A stretch of 64,000 bases of DNA from Delphinapterus leucas. Lineage: Eukaryota > Chordata > Mammalia > Artiodactyla > Monodontidae. The DNA lies in NCBI RefSeq assembly GCF_002288925.2, contig NW_022097996.1, positions 12,706,139 through 12,770,138 on the forward strand. The letters are read 5' to 3'. Below the pieces are notes generated by a model that did not search any database, was not told the origin of the DNA, and saw only the letters and a list, made by a program, of their open reading frames with translations. Both the position numbers and the translations under genes were made by a program. How positions within the stretch are numbered: position 1 is the first letter of the stretch; each line of letters starts with the position of its first letter. Positions 1-13,400 of the stretch are shown piece after piece.

Positions 1-107
1 TCCTCAGTGAGACAGTATAAATAGGATAGTACTTCTACAGTTCCATATTTACTTACAGCTCACTTCTCTACAGCTTTACACATACTGATTGATGTGTGTT
101 TTGTTTT

Positions 108-508
108 TTCTTTTTTTAAATAAATAAATTTATTTCTGTAATTTTAATTAATTTAATTAATATTTAATTATTTAACTTATTTAATAACGGCTGCATTCGG
201 TCTTCATTTCTGCACGGGCTTTCTCTAGTTGTGGCGAGCGGGTGCTACTCTTCGTTGAGGTACACAGGCTTCTCAGTGCGGTGGCTTCTCTTGTTGCAGA
301 GTACGCGCTCTAGGCTCACTCGTGGGCTTCAGTAGTTGCAGCATGCAAGTTCAGTAGTTGTGGCTCACGGGCTCTAGAGCGCAGGCTCAGTAGTTGTGGC
401 GCACGGGCTTAGTTTTTCCACGGCATGTGGGATCTTCCTTGACCAGGGCTTGAACCCGTGTCCCCTGCGCTGGTGCATTTTTAACCACTGCACCACCAGG
501 GAAGTCCC
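108..508 (-). repeat. Long CHR-type tRNA-derived SINE, antisense
   Basis: Read on the minus strand it starts gggacttccctggtggtgca, has the body with repeated ccacaactactgagcc-type segments, and ends in an A/T-rich tail (aataaataa). It belongs to the same long form as the copy at 52431-52725. The tail boundary is approximate. Confidence 0.8.
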
Positions 509-595
509 TGGTTTTTCAATTAGAGTGTCAGTATTAGCAGCCTGTAAGTTGTGCTCTGCTTCCTCAGGATTTTTAAATAAATGATATGCACCCAT

Positions 596-1166
596 ATGTT
601 CAAAGCAGCACTATTTACAACGTTGCCAAGACATGGAAACAACCTAAATGTCCATTGACAGATGAGTGAATAAAGAAGATGTGGTACATATATAGTGGAA
701 TATTACTCAGCCATAAAAAAGAATGAAATAATGCCATTTGCAGCAACATGGATGGACCTAGAGGTGATCATACTAAGTGAAGTAAGTCAGGAAGAGAAAG
801 ACAAATACCATATGACATCACTTACATGTAGAATCTAAAATACGACACAAATGAACATATCTACAAAACAGAAACAGACTCACACAGAGAGAACAGACTT
901 GTGGTTGCCAATGGGAAGAGGGAGGGGGGGATGGATGGATTGGGACTTTGGGATTAGAATGGATAAACAACAAGGTCCTACTGTAGAGCGCAGGGAGCTA
1001 TATTTAATATACTGTGGCAAACCATAATGGAAAATATGAAAAAGAATGTATATATATGTACAACTGAATCACTTTGCTGTACAGCAGAAATTAACACAAC
1101 ACTATTGGTCAACTATACTTCAATAAAATAAATTTAAAAGTAAGTAAGTAAATAAGTAAATAAATA
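596..1166 (+). repeat. L1 3' end (ORF2 end and 3' UTR)
   Basis: Contains the LINE-1 hallmarks atggaaacaacctaaatgtc, tactcagccataaaaaagaa and gccatttgcagcaacatgga, then cttcaataaaataaat at the tail. This is the artiodactyl/cetacean L1 type, 5'-truncated. It lies antisense to DOCK5. Confidence 0.88.
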
Positions 1167-1341
1167 ATAATGGAAAATTTCCCCACCTTGGTCTAAAAAC
1201 TAGCTGTGCCTATTTAGAAGGTATAAAAACATTCTTGGATAAAAGGGTCCTCCTTGAGTAGGGAACTTTCCCATCAAAAGCATACAGGATGCGGTCCCAA
1301 AGGGCTGGACGGCTGACATACCGCAATCCTGATCCACTTAC

Positions 1342-1432
1342 CTGCAGGAGCTCAGCATGCAGGAGGAGTGTGTAGGCAGCTTCGGTGTAGTTCTCACAGT
1401 CCCGGTGCAAATCCCGCAGCTTGTACAAGTAT
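1342..1432 (-). CDS. DOCK5: DOCK5 window exon 28 (DHR-2 lobe A)
   Basis: 91 nt, acceptor GACCAG, donor GTAAGT. It completes the Arg codon and encodes [20 protein letters not shown] and [10 protein letters not shown], the first helices of DHR-2, the Rac GEF domain. It ends in phase 0. The next exon is beyond the start of the window. Confidence 0.96.
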
Positions 1433-4400
1433 CTGGTCAGAATGGGAGAAAGGAGGCATTCTGCTGCCAAGGAGTTGATGGGACATTTGGCTCATGCCAC
1501 AGCCAGGCGGCGGGAATAGTTACTTCCTGTTCCTTAAGTCTTTGTGCTGCTTCCTGCCTGTGTGTCTTTCCTACTCTACCTGTGCTACTCTGTACTCTTC
1601 GTTTAAGGCAGTGATGTTTAAAAAATTTTTTTAACGTCACAGACCCCTTTGGGAAGCTATGAGAGCTAAGGAATGTTTCCCCAGGAAAATGCACATCGTT
1701 TACATCCAAGTTGGTTTCACGTTCACGGCTTCCTGCACGTCGGGCTAACAGTCCTTGTCAGAGGGTGAATTTCACGTCTTTCCTGTGCTGTTTTCCCTGG
1801 TCACCTGGCCACAGCCCTCTATCCTTTCCTGGAACCCCGACACGATCCTCCCTCTACACTTCCTCGTATTGTACTTACTTGCGTATCTGTCTAAAGCGTT
1901 TACCCTTTTAGGAAGAAGGGAGCATATCACATACTTTCTGGTGTCTCTCGAAGCAGCAAGCACGGTGCTGGGGCTTATTGTTTTCATTTATTGGAGAAAT
2001 AAATCATAAAGCCCTGACATAAACAGCAAAAGCAAAAACTTCTTTCAGCTTACCTTATGTAGATGTCCTCTCTCTTCTTTTCTTTGTAAAAATTCTACAA
2101 AAAAAGTCACAAAATACCAACACAAAGCCGTTATCGATGAGCTTGCCACAAAAATGGACAAACCACTACTTGCACTTTTCAAGTGTCACTTTTCCAAAGA
2201 CTTTCTTCTTTCCCTTTAACGAACACCCCCAACAAAATAAGGAAGTGACAATTTATAAAGCAGAAAAGTTGAATTCTTTTAGGACCATGCTTCTGGGAAA
2301 TGTGAGGGAACCTTCTAGGTGAATAGACAGGTGGGTCATACCCAATTCACCTGATATTCTGTTTTCTCAGGGAATCAGAGGTGGTAGGTTCTTGATTTAT
2401 ATGAAGAGGAGTGTATGGCGGCCTAAACCTCTGAGGTCTGTGTTGCCAGTTACAACTGTCTAAGGAGAGGCAAGACCACAGGGTTCCACCACCTAGAGGA
2501 TTTCATGGACTAATTCTCTATTCATGGTATATTGTTTTTAATGCATTTTCGTCTGTGTCGAATAATCCCAACAATAAAGCAACCACATAAAAGCAAGACA
2601 GAGAAACAGGCTGAGGATGGCCTTCGGTAAGAGAGTTGAGTCAAGAGCTTATGTTGCATTTCCTATCCCTGTTTCCACATTTATCCTCTGAGGCAGCTGG
2701 CATCTGTGAGTTCAAAGTTGAGTTGGCCATTCCAATTAGACTCAGCAGGACACGGACTCTGGAAAGGTGGTCCCAGGGGACCTTTGTCTCTGCCGGATCT
2801 ACTTAGAGCTGCGCTATGGGGTGCAGGGACGGCCGGGCACTGCCCTCTCGCCATCCCAGGGGCGTGGCACGTACCAGCACGTTAACGGTACAGCTCATGC
2901 GGTTTTCCTTGCTCTCGTCATGCATGATAATGGTTCTGTAGTCCAAGAGATTCTCTAAGAGGCTGCTGACCAGGAGCGCGAATACTTCTCCGGAGCTGGA
3001 GAGGTATTTATGTTTCCGGCAATGTTCTAGAAGCCTGTGGGGCAGAGGTAGAGACAAATGACCATGTCCCACACGGCGACTCCAGCACCGCCTACGAGCG
3101 CTGTCCATGGTCCTGGCAGCAGGTGGCGCCAGACTAGGACACATACACCTTCCTTGTAACTCCAGTCTATGCTAGCCTGGCTCCTGCACTTACAAGGCTC
3201 CTCGCTGTTACTCGAGTTCTACATTTTCTTTAGGTCTGTAGCTCAAGCCCTGTCATCACTGAGGATCCTAGCCCACTATGCCCTTCTTTGAATTTCTATT
3301 TGTATTTGTTTTTGTCTTCTGTCAATACCACAGAAATGAGAACCTTTGCCCAAAAGGTTTGTGTGTGCTATCTGATCTCTCTACTTATTTGAAAGGACCA
3401 TCTTTTCTCTGTCTTTATTCTCCCTAAGGCCTAGCACTTCAGGGCATCCTGAGGGAACTCTGGAGAATCTTGGACTGATGCCCAGCCTAGAGGAACCTAG
3501 GAACCTACTACACTGCTAGACATGTGGCTCTTTGGATAAAAGTGGGAGACGCAAGAGAGAGGAGATATGGGGATATTATGTATATGTGTAGCTGATTCAC
3601 TTTGTTATAAAGCAGAAACTAACACACCATTGTAAAGCAGTTATACTCCAATAAAGATGTTAAAAAAATGTTATTTTCTGGAAAAAATGCTCACTTGTAA
3701 ATAGGCAGATGGAGGTTAAACTTTTGGTCTAAAGCCTCTCCCTCTGGACCCAAATAGAGCAAAGCTTCTATAGGAGCTTCTCAGGTTAGACAATTAGAAG
3801 AAAACTTTGGGAACAGGAGAAAAAATGGGTTCAAAGCATTAGTCCAGACTCTAGAATTATTCTTGAGCACTGGAAATTTGCGCAGTCATAATTTTCTGCA
3901 TTCGTGATCTAAGAAGAATGAAGGAAAAATTAGATCTGTATGTGAAAAGTCAACTGTAGGCTTTTTTTTAAAGTGTAGTTTTATTATCACTTGTAAATGT
4001 GTGTGTTTGTATGTGTGTGTAACACCTGCACTTAATTCCCGTATGAGATCAGAACTGCAGAAGTGATAAATTGAAAGGTCTGAATCTCAAACAGGCAGAC
4101 CAAATGGATATGGGATGAAAAGATCAACAAACGATCTTATCATCCATTACAAACAAAATAAGACGGATTTCTAGCTCTTTAAAATATAGACGAGTCATCA
4201 GTTCCATTTCTGAGTACCCCGTGTGCTGGTTCCTTAAAAAAATCTTCGAAAAATGAAAAACAGAGTTGGGAGTGTCCCCGTCCTCAGATCAGTCTAGTGC
4301 CCACCACGTCCATGAAGCAGGTAAATCCCAGAAAGACTTAGGCACGTACCCAATCAACAGGTGACAGAGGTGGCCAATACCATAAAAGTTCAGAGAGCAT

Positions 4401-7400
4401 AAGAAATGAACAGTCTAGGGTAGTTACAACCCAGGATGCTGGGAAGATCTGCAGATAATAACAGTAATGAACACCAGAGCAGCCAACATTTGTCCAGCAT
4501 AAGCTCTGTGACAGACACTGTGTTCATGCATCATCTCATTTAATCCTCACCAAAATACAGATCTTATCATTGGAGATGACCAGAAAAAAAAAAAAGAGGC
4601 GTTGTATAGGTTAGAGCATCTGTCCAAATCAAAATCCTAGTATGTGGAGAAAGCGGGATCTGAAGCACAATCTCTCTCTCCAACATCTAAGTGTTTTTAA
4701 CCACTCTTGTTATACTGTCATTCCATACGTGCAAAGGAGAGTAAGAGGGACAGAGGGTGACAGGCAAAGGGAACAGTGGGATAATGTGAGCACAGGGAGG
4801 GAATCAATGTGTTGGCTTGGGGTGTGCGGAGGGCAGTGAAAAGGGCTGGAGCTGTACCTGGTGTTCTCAGACATCCTTCACAGGGCATAAGGTATTCTTA
4901 AATGTAAAGTGGACCTTGAAATGTTTTCCCCTTCTCCTTTAAATTATCGCTTCGAAGCCATAATTAGAGGTGCTAGCACTTTTGTTAAAATTCAGCATTT
5001 CAAACACTGGGCAAAAAATGCCACTACTCTGTCCATCTCCCTCTCAATCTGCTCTGTTCTCGAGGGCCGGGCTGCCCAGGAACACATGAACATTTGACTC
5101 ACAGCAGATGGACAAATGTCAGCAGTGGACGGTGTAAACTCCATGAACCCCCCCACCCCCCGAGAACCATTCATGGTGGTGACCCCAGGGATACTGAGAC
5201 TACTCGACTGGTCTGTAAGGGCAGCAGAAGCCTGTTTTTCTCCATCACTAAATGATGCCATCAACGTGAGATTTTGTTTCTGAAATACTCACAGTTTTTC
5301 CAGAAGGACCTTGTATTGTTCATCTCCTCTTCCCCCTTCCACCTCTTGGTCCAGCTTTGTGATCAACTCGTTCTCAAACTGAAAGCAGAGGCAGAATTTC
5401 CAGGAGAATGCCACATTCTCAGAAGAGGACACGAAAGACATCCAGCCAGCTTTTCTAGATTTGACCCAACCCCTTTACTGAATTGTAAACTAATTCCAAC
5501 ATACATAGAGGAAGACCCCACTTCACATCATCCATTAATATCAAAACTTTCTAAAGCAGCCTTGTGCTACTCTGTCCTTTGCTTTATATTTACGGAAAAA
5601 AATTACCCCAAACATTATTATCTAATCACAACTATGCATACAAAAATAGCTGAATGATTCTAATTTTCCATTTTATTTTTGGTTCCTGTCGAAGTCTTGA
5701 CAATGGGATTGCTTTTGCAGAGCTTCATAGCTGCAAAATCTTCCATTCAATACTAATATACTGTATAGATAAGGAAATTGAAGCATAGGAAAAATATATC
5801 AGGCAGACTAAGGTCTCAAAGCTAAAGACCCCTGCACCATTCCCTCAATCCACCGCAATATTTGTAAGAGATAGGACTAAACTGCATGAAGTCAAATTTT
5901 AATTATCCAGAGATAAGAGTGCTTCTTTAGGAAACACACGCAGCAGAAAAGGCTGCTCCTAGAGCCTTGGTTGGAATATCTGATCCTATGACTAATTGCT
6001 TTACAAAATAAAATGCAAAAAAAGAAGTTTTTAGATCACCTTTGATTTGTTTTATTCAGGCTACTGCTTCTCTATATAGAAAGAAAATAAATGAGAGTCG
6101 ACTCTACGTGCATTAGTAAGATGACAGGTCCACCACTCCTTACCATATGGAAATTGCCATTTCCACTGAAATTGAACTCACACTGCATCATATCAAAGAA
6201 AATGGGGATGGTGGCTTTCCGGAGCTCTACTTCGGGGGTCAGTGTGACCTCCAGAATGGGACCCACCATGGATGGGATGAATTTGATTTTGTGGGGACCT
6301 GAAATGAAAGTAAGTGAGGACATGAAAAAAAATAATTTCACTGGAAGTAAAGTGCTACAATCTTCCTCCACAGGGCCCATAAGAAAAGAAAAAGTTTATG
6401 TGGGTAAATCAATTCAGAAGTGAGTGACTAAATATTGTTTTCTGATAACATGTGATGTCGTAAGAGACCGACAAGTCAACTTGCACTTCCAGACACACAG
6501 AGAAATCAATCTCAGGATTCTTGGAATTAAAATGGAAAAGAATTCATCGTGGGATGCGTGTCGCCCAGGAGTGGTGTGTGGGCCTGTTTGGGTTATACAC
6601 TCACCCAGGTTATACCACATGTCCCGGATCCTAAAGCCGATTTCCTTTCTCATGTCCCCGTATCTAGGAAGGAGATCATAAACCAGGAGAAAGATGTGCA
6701 ATGGAAACGAGAACACATAATACAATGACGAGGGAAGTAAAAGAGCCTGTGTTCCTCTAGGTCACAATTAAGCTAGGTCTCAAGGCAAAATCACATTAAG
6801 AGATGTGGTCGAGGGATTTCCCTGGTGGTCCAGGGGTTAAGGCTTGTGCTTCCACTGCAGGGGGTGAGGGTTCGATCCTTGGTCAGGGAACTAAGATCCC
6901 ACAAGGAGACGTGGTCGATACCTAAAAAAGCCCCCAAGAACTGAGCCACATAGAGGTGGAGGGACTTTCACAGCAAGAGGAAGACCAAAGTAAGTGTCAA
7001 AAACTCACTGAGAAAATGAGATTAACAAACTTTATTGAAGAGGGAAGAGTGAGAGACACTCTGGTTGCTCTTAAGCAAACCAATAAAATAAAACACAACA
7101 AACACTAAAGAAAAGGAAGATGAATGAGGGATGACTTACACAGTAATGTGGCTGGCCTTTATATACTTATATTTGAGTAACCCTTAGCCACACCAGGACG
7201 CTCTTCAAAGCACTCACATTGGGAATCTCTAGACATACATTTCTCAGTGGGGGTGACAGTATCCCTGAAGGGGTGAAAATTGGTCCATGGGGGCAAAAAA
7301 AAAGCTTCCTGTTTTTATGTATAAAGTACAGATATACATTTAGTACATAAACTGATATATGGTGTATCTGTGGTATTAATATTTCATGGGGGGTGTGATT

Positions 7401-10400
7401 AGAAAAACATTTCCTAAAAAGGTTCCTTACAGGAGTTGACAATGGAGGAAAAAAGAGTAGAGAAGCATTGATCTAGACAGTGGTTCTTGGGCGGAGGTGA
7501 ATCAGAGTCACCTGAAAATCTCTTAAAGAATACATATGCCTAGGGCTGCCCCACACCATATACCATATCAGAGGCTAGAGGCTTAGAAAATAGAAATAGC
7601 GTGGGTCAAAAGTAGATGCTGTAAATGTTCCCAAGGAGTTAGAATATGGACTTATGACCTACCCTGCCAGCACGGTTCTATGTTTTCTACCTATGATATT
7701 ATTGCACCAAACATCCTTTTTTCAAATTCTTGCTTTGGAAGTGTCTTCAGAAGCCAGTATAAAAATCATATTGAAAAATTTTTCTTACTATTCCTATTTA
7801 ACAAAGGTACCTAAGCTAATTTTATTATTATTATATAAGCATATGTGGTCCATGTCCGGCACATAATAGATAATAAATGATAACTATTCTTATTGCTTAT
7901 TAATATTACTGTTGATGCTTTTACTAAAAATCAGAGAAGTCTTGAAAAGAAATTCATTCACATTCCTATAAGCTTAATATAAATGTTTTTATTTCCTAAG
8001 GTTTATCTTTGCCCATAGGCATATATATTTTTACATGGATTGTACTTAACAGTCACACTTTCCTTTGACCAAAACCAGAATCATTAATCTTAACTAGCCA
8101 CTTTATTTATCAGACTTGGTGTCAACTCATTTCACTTATGGTCATTTAACCAAAATCAAATACATCCTTGAATGAAGTTATGTCATCTACAGTATTCTAG
8201 AGAATAAGATTAAGGTGTCCATCTTAAAAATCAAATCTCTCTTGATACCCACCCCACAAGGAAATCTACAAAACAGGTTTTACTTTTATCTTTGAAAGTG
8301 CAATCACTAGATCTCAATCACTTAGCCATCAATCTTAGTATTTTAGGGAGGAGCTAGAGGGATGCTAAATAATTTGCCTAGAGTCCCAGACATGCTAGCA
8401 GAGGAACAGAACTAAAATTCACAGCTTTTAAATGATAAATTTCTCAAGTTCTATTTAATTACACAGCCTTTGAGGTCCCAGGCTCTCAATGAACTTCGAA
8501 ACAGACTTGAGCTGAAACCAATGAAAGTCTTCCCTAAATCTCTCATCACTCTTGCACACAGGTCCATTTTGAATTCTGAGCCAGGAATCTGGAGGGTGTT
8601 TTTAGGTGATGTGTTACTCTTGGCTCCTCTGCTGAAGTGACTGAAACTGGGAGGTAGACCAATGGTGCCAAAGGAGTCTGCTCTGTGAAGCATGAGACAG
8701 AGAGGCACTATGCCTGCCATTTGGACAAGCTGCCAGCAGATGGCAGCTGTTCCCGGTGATGGGAGGACTGGCTGGCTTCAGTGTCTCTTTATGTAGAGAT
8801 TCTATAATAGAATGTGATGGTTGATTTGAAAATGAATGGGCCCCTGAGAAGAGATGTGAATCTGGGGAAATCTGAGGTCTATTAAATGATTATTTTAAGA
8901 CCTATCTCACTAACAACACAGGTAGCCACTGAACAGTAATTTCTGTGATGCCAAAACTCCTGCTCCAATTAGAAATGGAAGAATCACCTTCCCAATCGTA
9001 AGCAAGTTCAAGAGGACACTCACTTTTTTACAATTTTGTTGCGCTTGGCTTGTGAGAAGGTTTCAAGCTGAAGGGACTCGTGGGTGAGAAAAGCGACTGC
9101 CAAATGGAAGTAATTGTTCCACAGCTGTTCAAAATTCATGATGTGGGTGAAAAGAAACAGAAAATAACATTAATGTGGGTCATAATAAAACAGTGCCACA
9201 TGGTACAAATGCACTCGCCAGAAATTAACGGGAAAAAAAATCCAAAATAAAACCCACAGGACTTCCTTTTCTCTCCTGTGTTTCAATTATTCATCCCTGA
9301 AAGTTTTAATGCTTTATTAATATCAAGCTTTTAAAAATAACCCAAACTATTATATTTGTCTTTACTCCTGGGATAAAGGAAAACTGTTGCCAAGAAGCGT
9401 ACCTATTTATAGTAAGTAGTTGGGCAATACTTATCAAAAGCCCTGACAATCTGCCGAATTTCTGACTAGTAAATACTTTAGGACTTTATCCTGGTAACAT
9501 ATTTACGGGTATTTAAAAAAATATTTAAAACAAGGAAGGCCCTCACACTGCTATTGAACATAATAACAGAAAATGGAAACAATCTAGATGCTCATAAGAA
9601 GAATTCAGTTAAATAAACCATGGTCCAGCCATACAATGCACTGTATTTCAGCCATTAAAAATACTGTGAAAATATTTATTATCATCAAAAAGATCACAGA
9701 AAAAGTAAATAAAGTAGATTAACGGGTTACCAAAGAACTGTACAGCTTGATTCCATTTTGGCATAGGTACTTATGTGTGTGTGTGTATAAATACACACAC
9801 GTATATAACCATTTTGATATATATACACACACACATATAAAAACATATGTATATACACACATAAACATGTATATGTATATGCAATATGTATACATAATCT
9901 CCTCTGCTTATGACACTCTACTTCCAAAGTTCCATAGATACAAACGCAGGCCGTATCACAGCAAAAGCACATCACCAACAAAATGTACCCTGTAACGGAA
10001 GCAGGACCTTGTCTGCCTTCACCAGGGCCTAGAATAGTGCCCTGTACATATTAACTCTCTAAATTTGTTGGATGAATGAATGAAGGAAGATGGAGTTAGT
10101 GATCACCAGTTTTGCTATCACTTTGGATTTTCAAACAGGTGTTTATACAAACTGCTCTTTGGACACTAAACCGTTTGTAGGTAGAGGAATACCTGCGTGC
10201 CTACCTGCAAGCAGGTGTGTTTGTGTGTATTTGTGTTATGATAAAAAGTCTGAGGTGATGTTTTCCAAAATGAAACGGTTCTCTTGCTTTGGCTGAGAAT
10301 TCAAGGAACTCCTAGGTGAGTCGCACGCTTACCTGAAGTTCAAAGCTTGCCTGATCCATGAAGAATCTTGTGAGAACCTCAGCAAACTGATTTATGGCAC

Positions 10401-13400
10401 GGAGGAAAACCCTAGGGGAGGAAAAACACACTGGATAAAGAAGGCAACTTCATGCTCCTTGAAACATTTTCCATCTATGTTAAAAGCCAAAGCAAATCAA
10501 ACCTGGACTTGGCAATCTAAGACCTTTAGATCTATCAAGGTCCTTAGAGACCAACTACAGCACATTCTACAGAGAAGGTCACTGAAGATCAGTTTCTTGA
10601 ACTGACTACTAGCACAGCTCACGGCTGCATCACAATTTAGCCAGTTCAGGTACAGCTCAGAGGACAAGCCAGGGCTCCTGAGCCTCAGACCAAGGCTCCT
10701 TTTGCTCCAAAGTGATGCTTACGTTTTAAAGTCTAGGATTTCGGATGCAATTGTTTCTCTAATCTGTACATAGTTGGGAAGGGTTTTTCTAATCAGGTAT
10801 CAGGACCACCAAGAGTTAACAAAAATGCTTATCATAATGATTTACTTTATTTAGCTCTTTAAAAATCCTGAATCTCGGGGCTTCCCTGGTGGCACAGTGG
10901 TTTAGAGTCCGCCTGCCGATGCAGGGGACACGGGTTCGTGCCCTGGTCCGGGAAGATCCCACATGCCGCGGAGCGGCTGGGCCTGTGAGCCATGGCCGCT
11001 GAGCCTTCGCGTCCGGATTCTGTGATCCGCAACGGGAGAGGCCGCAACAGTGAGAGGCCCGCATACCGCACAAAAAAAAAAAAAAAAAATCCTGAATCTC
11101 TTTTAGTATCTGTATTCAGTCCATTTCACTTTCATTCAACAAGTCTTTGTTGAGGATCAGCAACTGCAAAGCACTGGCTTAGGTTCTGCCTTGAAAGAAT
11201 GGTTCCTGGTCTTAAGAAATCTACAACTTGGTGGAGATCATTTGCAACCTGTAAATCGAACCATGACCCAACAAAGAATATGGAAAACTCTAGGAGGGGG
11301 TATCAAAGAGGTATGTGGAAATCAAAAGAAGAGAAGATGACATCCAGATCAGAACGGCTTCCTTTTGAGATGGCATTTGAGAAGGACCTGAAGGAATGGG
11401 AGGCATGTTGATGGCCAGAGACAATGGGGCAGACACTGCAGGTAGAAGCAGCAGCGTGAGCGGAGGCACAGAACATGTTCAGGGTCAGGGTCAGGGTCAG
11501 GGTCAGGGTCAGGGTCAGGGTCAGGGTTAGGAGGGAAGAGGCCAGTTTGATTGGAGGGCAAGTTGTATATAGAGGCAAACAGTGGAAGACAAGGCTAGAA
11601 AAGCAGGGTGGGCCGGGATGCAGAGGCCTTGAATGTCAGGATGATGAAGGCCATATGGAGACACTGAAAGATACCTTGCAGAGCTGATGCTGACAATCAA
11701 CATGAAAACAATGAGGAGGTTATAGCAGAAAGAAGAGAGTAGAGAGCCCAAGTCGGAGTGACCACAGTAGCCTGCCTGGAATCAAGAACAGAAGCATGTA
11801 AACCAGGACCACGAAAGCGGGAGGAACCTTACTTTACAGATGGTGGGCTTGAAGCAAAGAGATTTAACATGCTTCACAAGGGTCAAAACCTAGTTTCCGG
11901 ACCCAAGTTTTCAAACGCCTCCGGCCCTGCGATGGTCGGTCTCACCTGCTCTGTGTCATATTCATGACCATCCAGTCTTTGGCGTAGACGTTCTTTCCAA
12001 TTAGATCCTTAAACATGATAAAAGTTTCCATGAGGAAGTCCTGCAGAAAACAAAGGAGGAATGGTTGGGGGAAAACTGGGTTACACTTCATAAGCCTTTC
12101 CTCCAGCACACTGACGTAAAGGAAGGAACACGATGGCCCAGGTCCCATAACAGTCTGTCTTTTGAGTAAGGTTTATAGGGATACCAGAGTATTTTTTTTT
12201 GACTTTCTTTTATATTGGAGTATAGTTGATTTACAATGTTGTGTTAGTTTCAGGTGTACAGCAAAGTGATTCAGTTATACATATACATGCATCTATTCTC
12301 TTTCAAATTCTTCTCCCATTTAGGTTATTACGGAATATTGAGCAGAGTTCCCTGTGCTGTACAGTAGTTTCTTGTTGGTCGTCTATTTTAAACATAGCAG
12401 TGTGTATGCAACAGAGCATTCTTACAGGTATCCTATGATTTGATGTTTACATCATGTAATCTGATAAGGAAGAGAAGGATTAAAAAATTGTCTGTATTTT
12501 ATAAATGATAAAACTGAGACTGTTGAAAAATGAAACGACTGGCTTAAGGCCATAGAAACCAAGAAGCTGGAGATCTAGGAAGAGACCTTAGGATTCTGGA
12601 TCCCAAGTTCAGAGCCATAATATCTTCAGTCCTTGGCCGCCAATGTTGTCTGAATGGATCTACTGTACTTCAAATGAATTCACCAACAATTGTGAGAAAA
12701 CTGATACCTGTTTTGTTTTTTTTTTCACTTTTTGGTGTCTTTTAAAAACTGAGTTACAATTAACATACTAACATATTATATTAGTTAATTAATATTAACA
12801 TAATATTATGTTAGTTTCAGGTGTACAACATAGTGATTTGATGGTTTTATACATTAGGAAATGATCACCACAATAAACCCAGTTACCATCTGTCTTTATA
12901 CAAAGTTGTTACAACATTGCTGACTGGATTCCCTATGTGTACACTACATCCTGGGACTTATTTACTTTACAGCTGGAAGTTAGGATCTCTTAATCCCCTT
13001 CACCTCTTTCATCCATCTCTCTACCCTCCTTCCCTCTAGCAACCACCAGTTTGTTCTCTGTATCTGAGTCTGAGAAAACTGATACTTCTAATAACTCTGA
13101 GTCCAATTCTCCCTTATTATTATTAGAACAGAACAAAAATGCTATAAATAAGAAGCAGAGTCATGATTCTTCCTCTTCCAGGAACGTTACCATGCGTAGC
13201 CTGGGGGGAGGGTCCTAAATGGTCCTTAAAAAGAGATTATAGCAGTGGACCATCATGTCTGTAAAACCTAATAACAAAAGCCCAGTACTGAAAAAAAACA
13301 GCTATTCTACTCGAAAGAGGGCTAAGAGGAAAAAGGAACTCAGAACAATCGGGCTAAAATATCAAAGCTAAAAAGTTTGGGAAGCTTTTTAATTTATTAG

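Noticed and set aside
1..1341. The next 3' DOCK5 exon
   Set aside because: The stretch is SINE and L1 sequence plus short intron; no DHR-2 continuation is readable.
8451..8720. 89-codon minus-strand frame as a processed pseudogene
   Set aside because: No protein family recognised, no poly-A or target-site duplication seen.
11479..11531. True interstitial telomere from a chromosome fusion
   Set aside because: Only eight units of a variant hexamer, no TTAGGG block and no subtelomeric flank; it sits inside repeat-derived intron in the middle of an intact gene.
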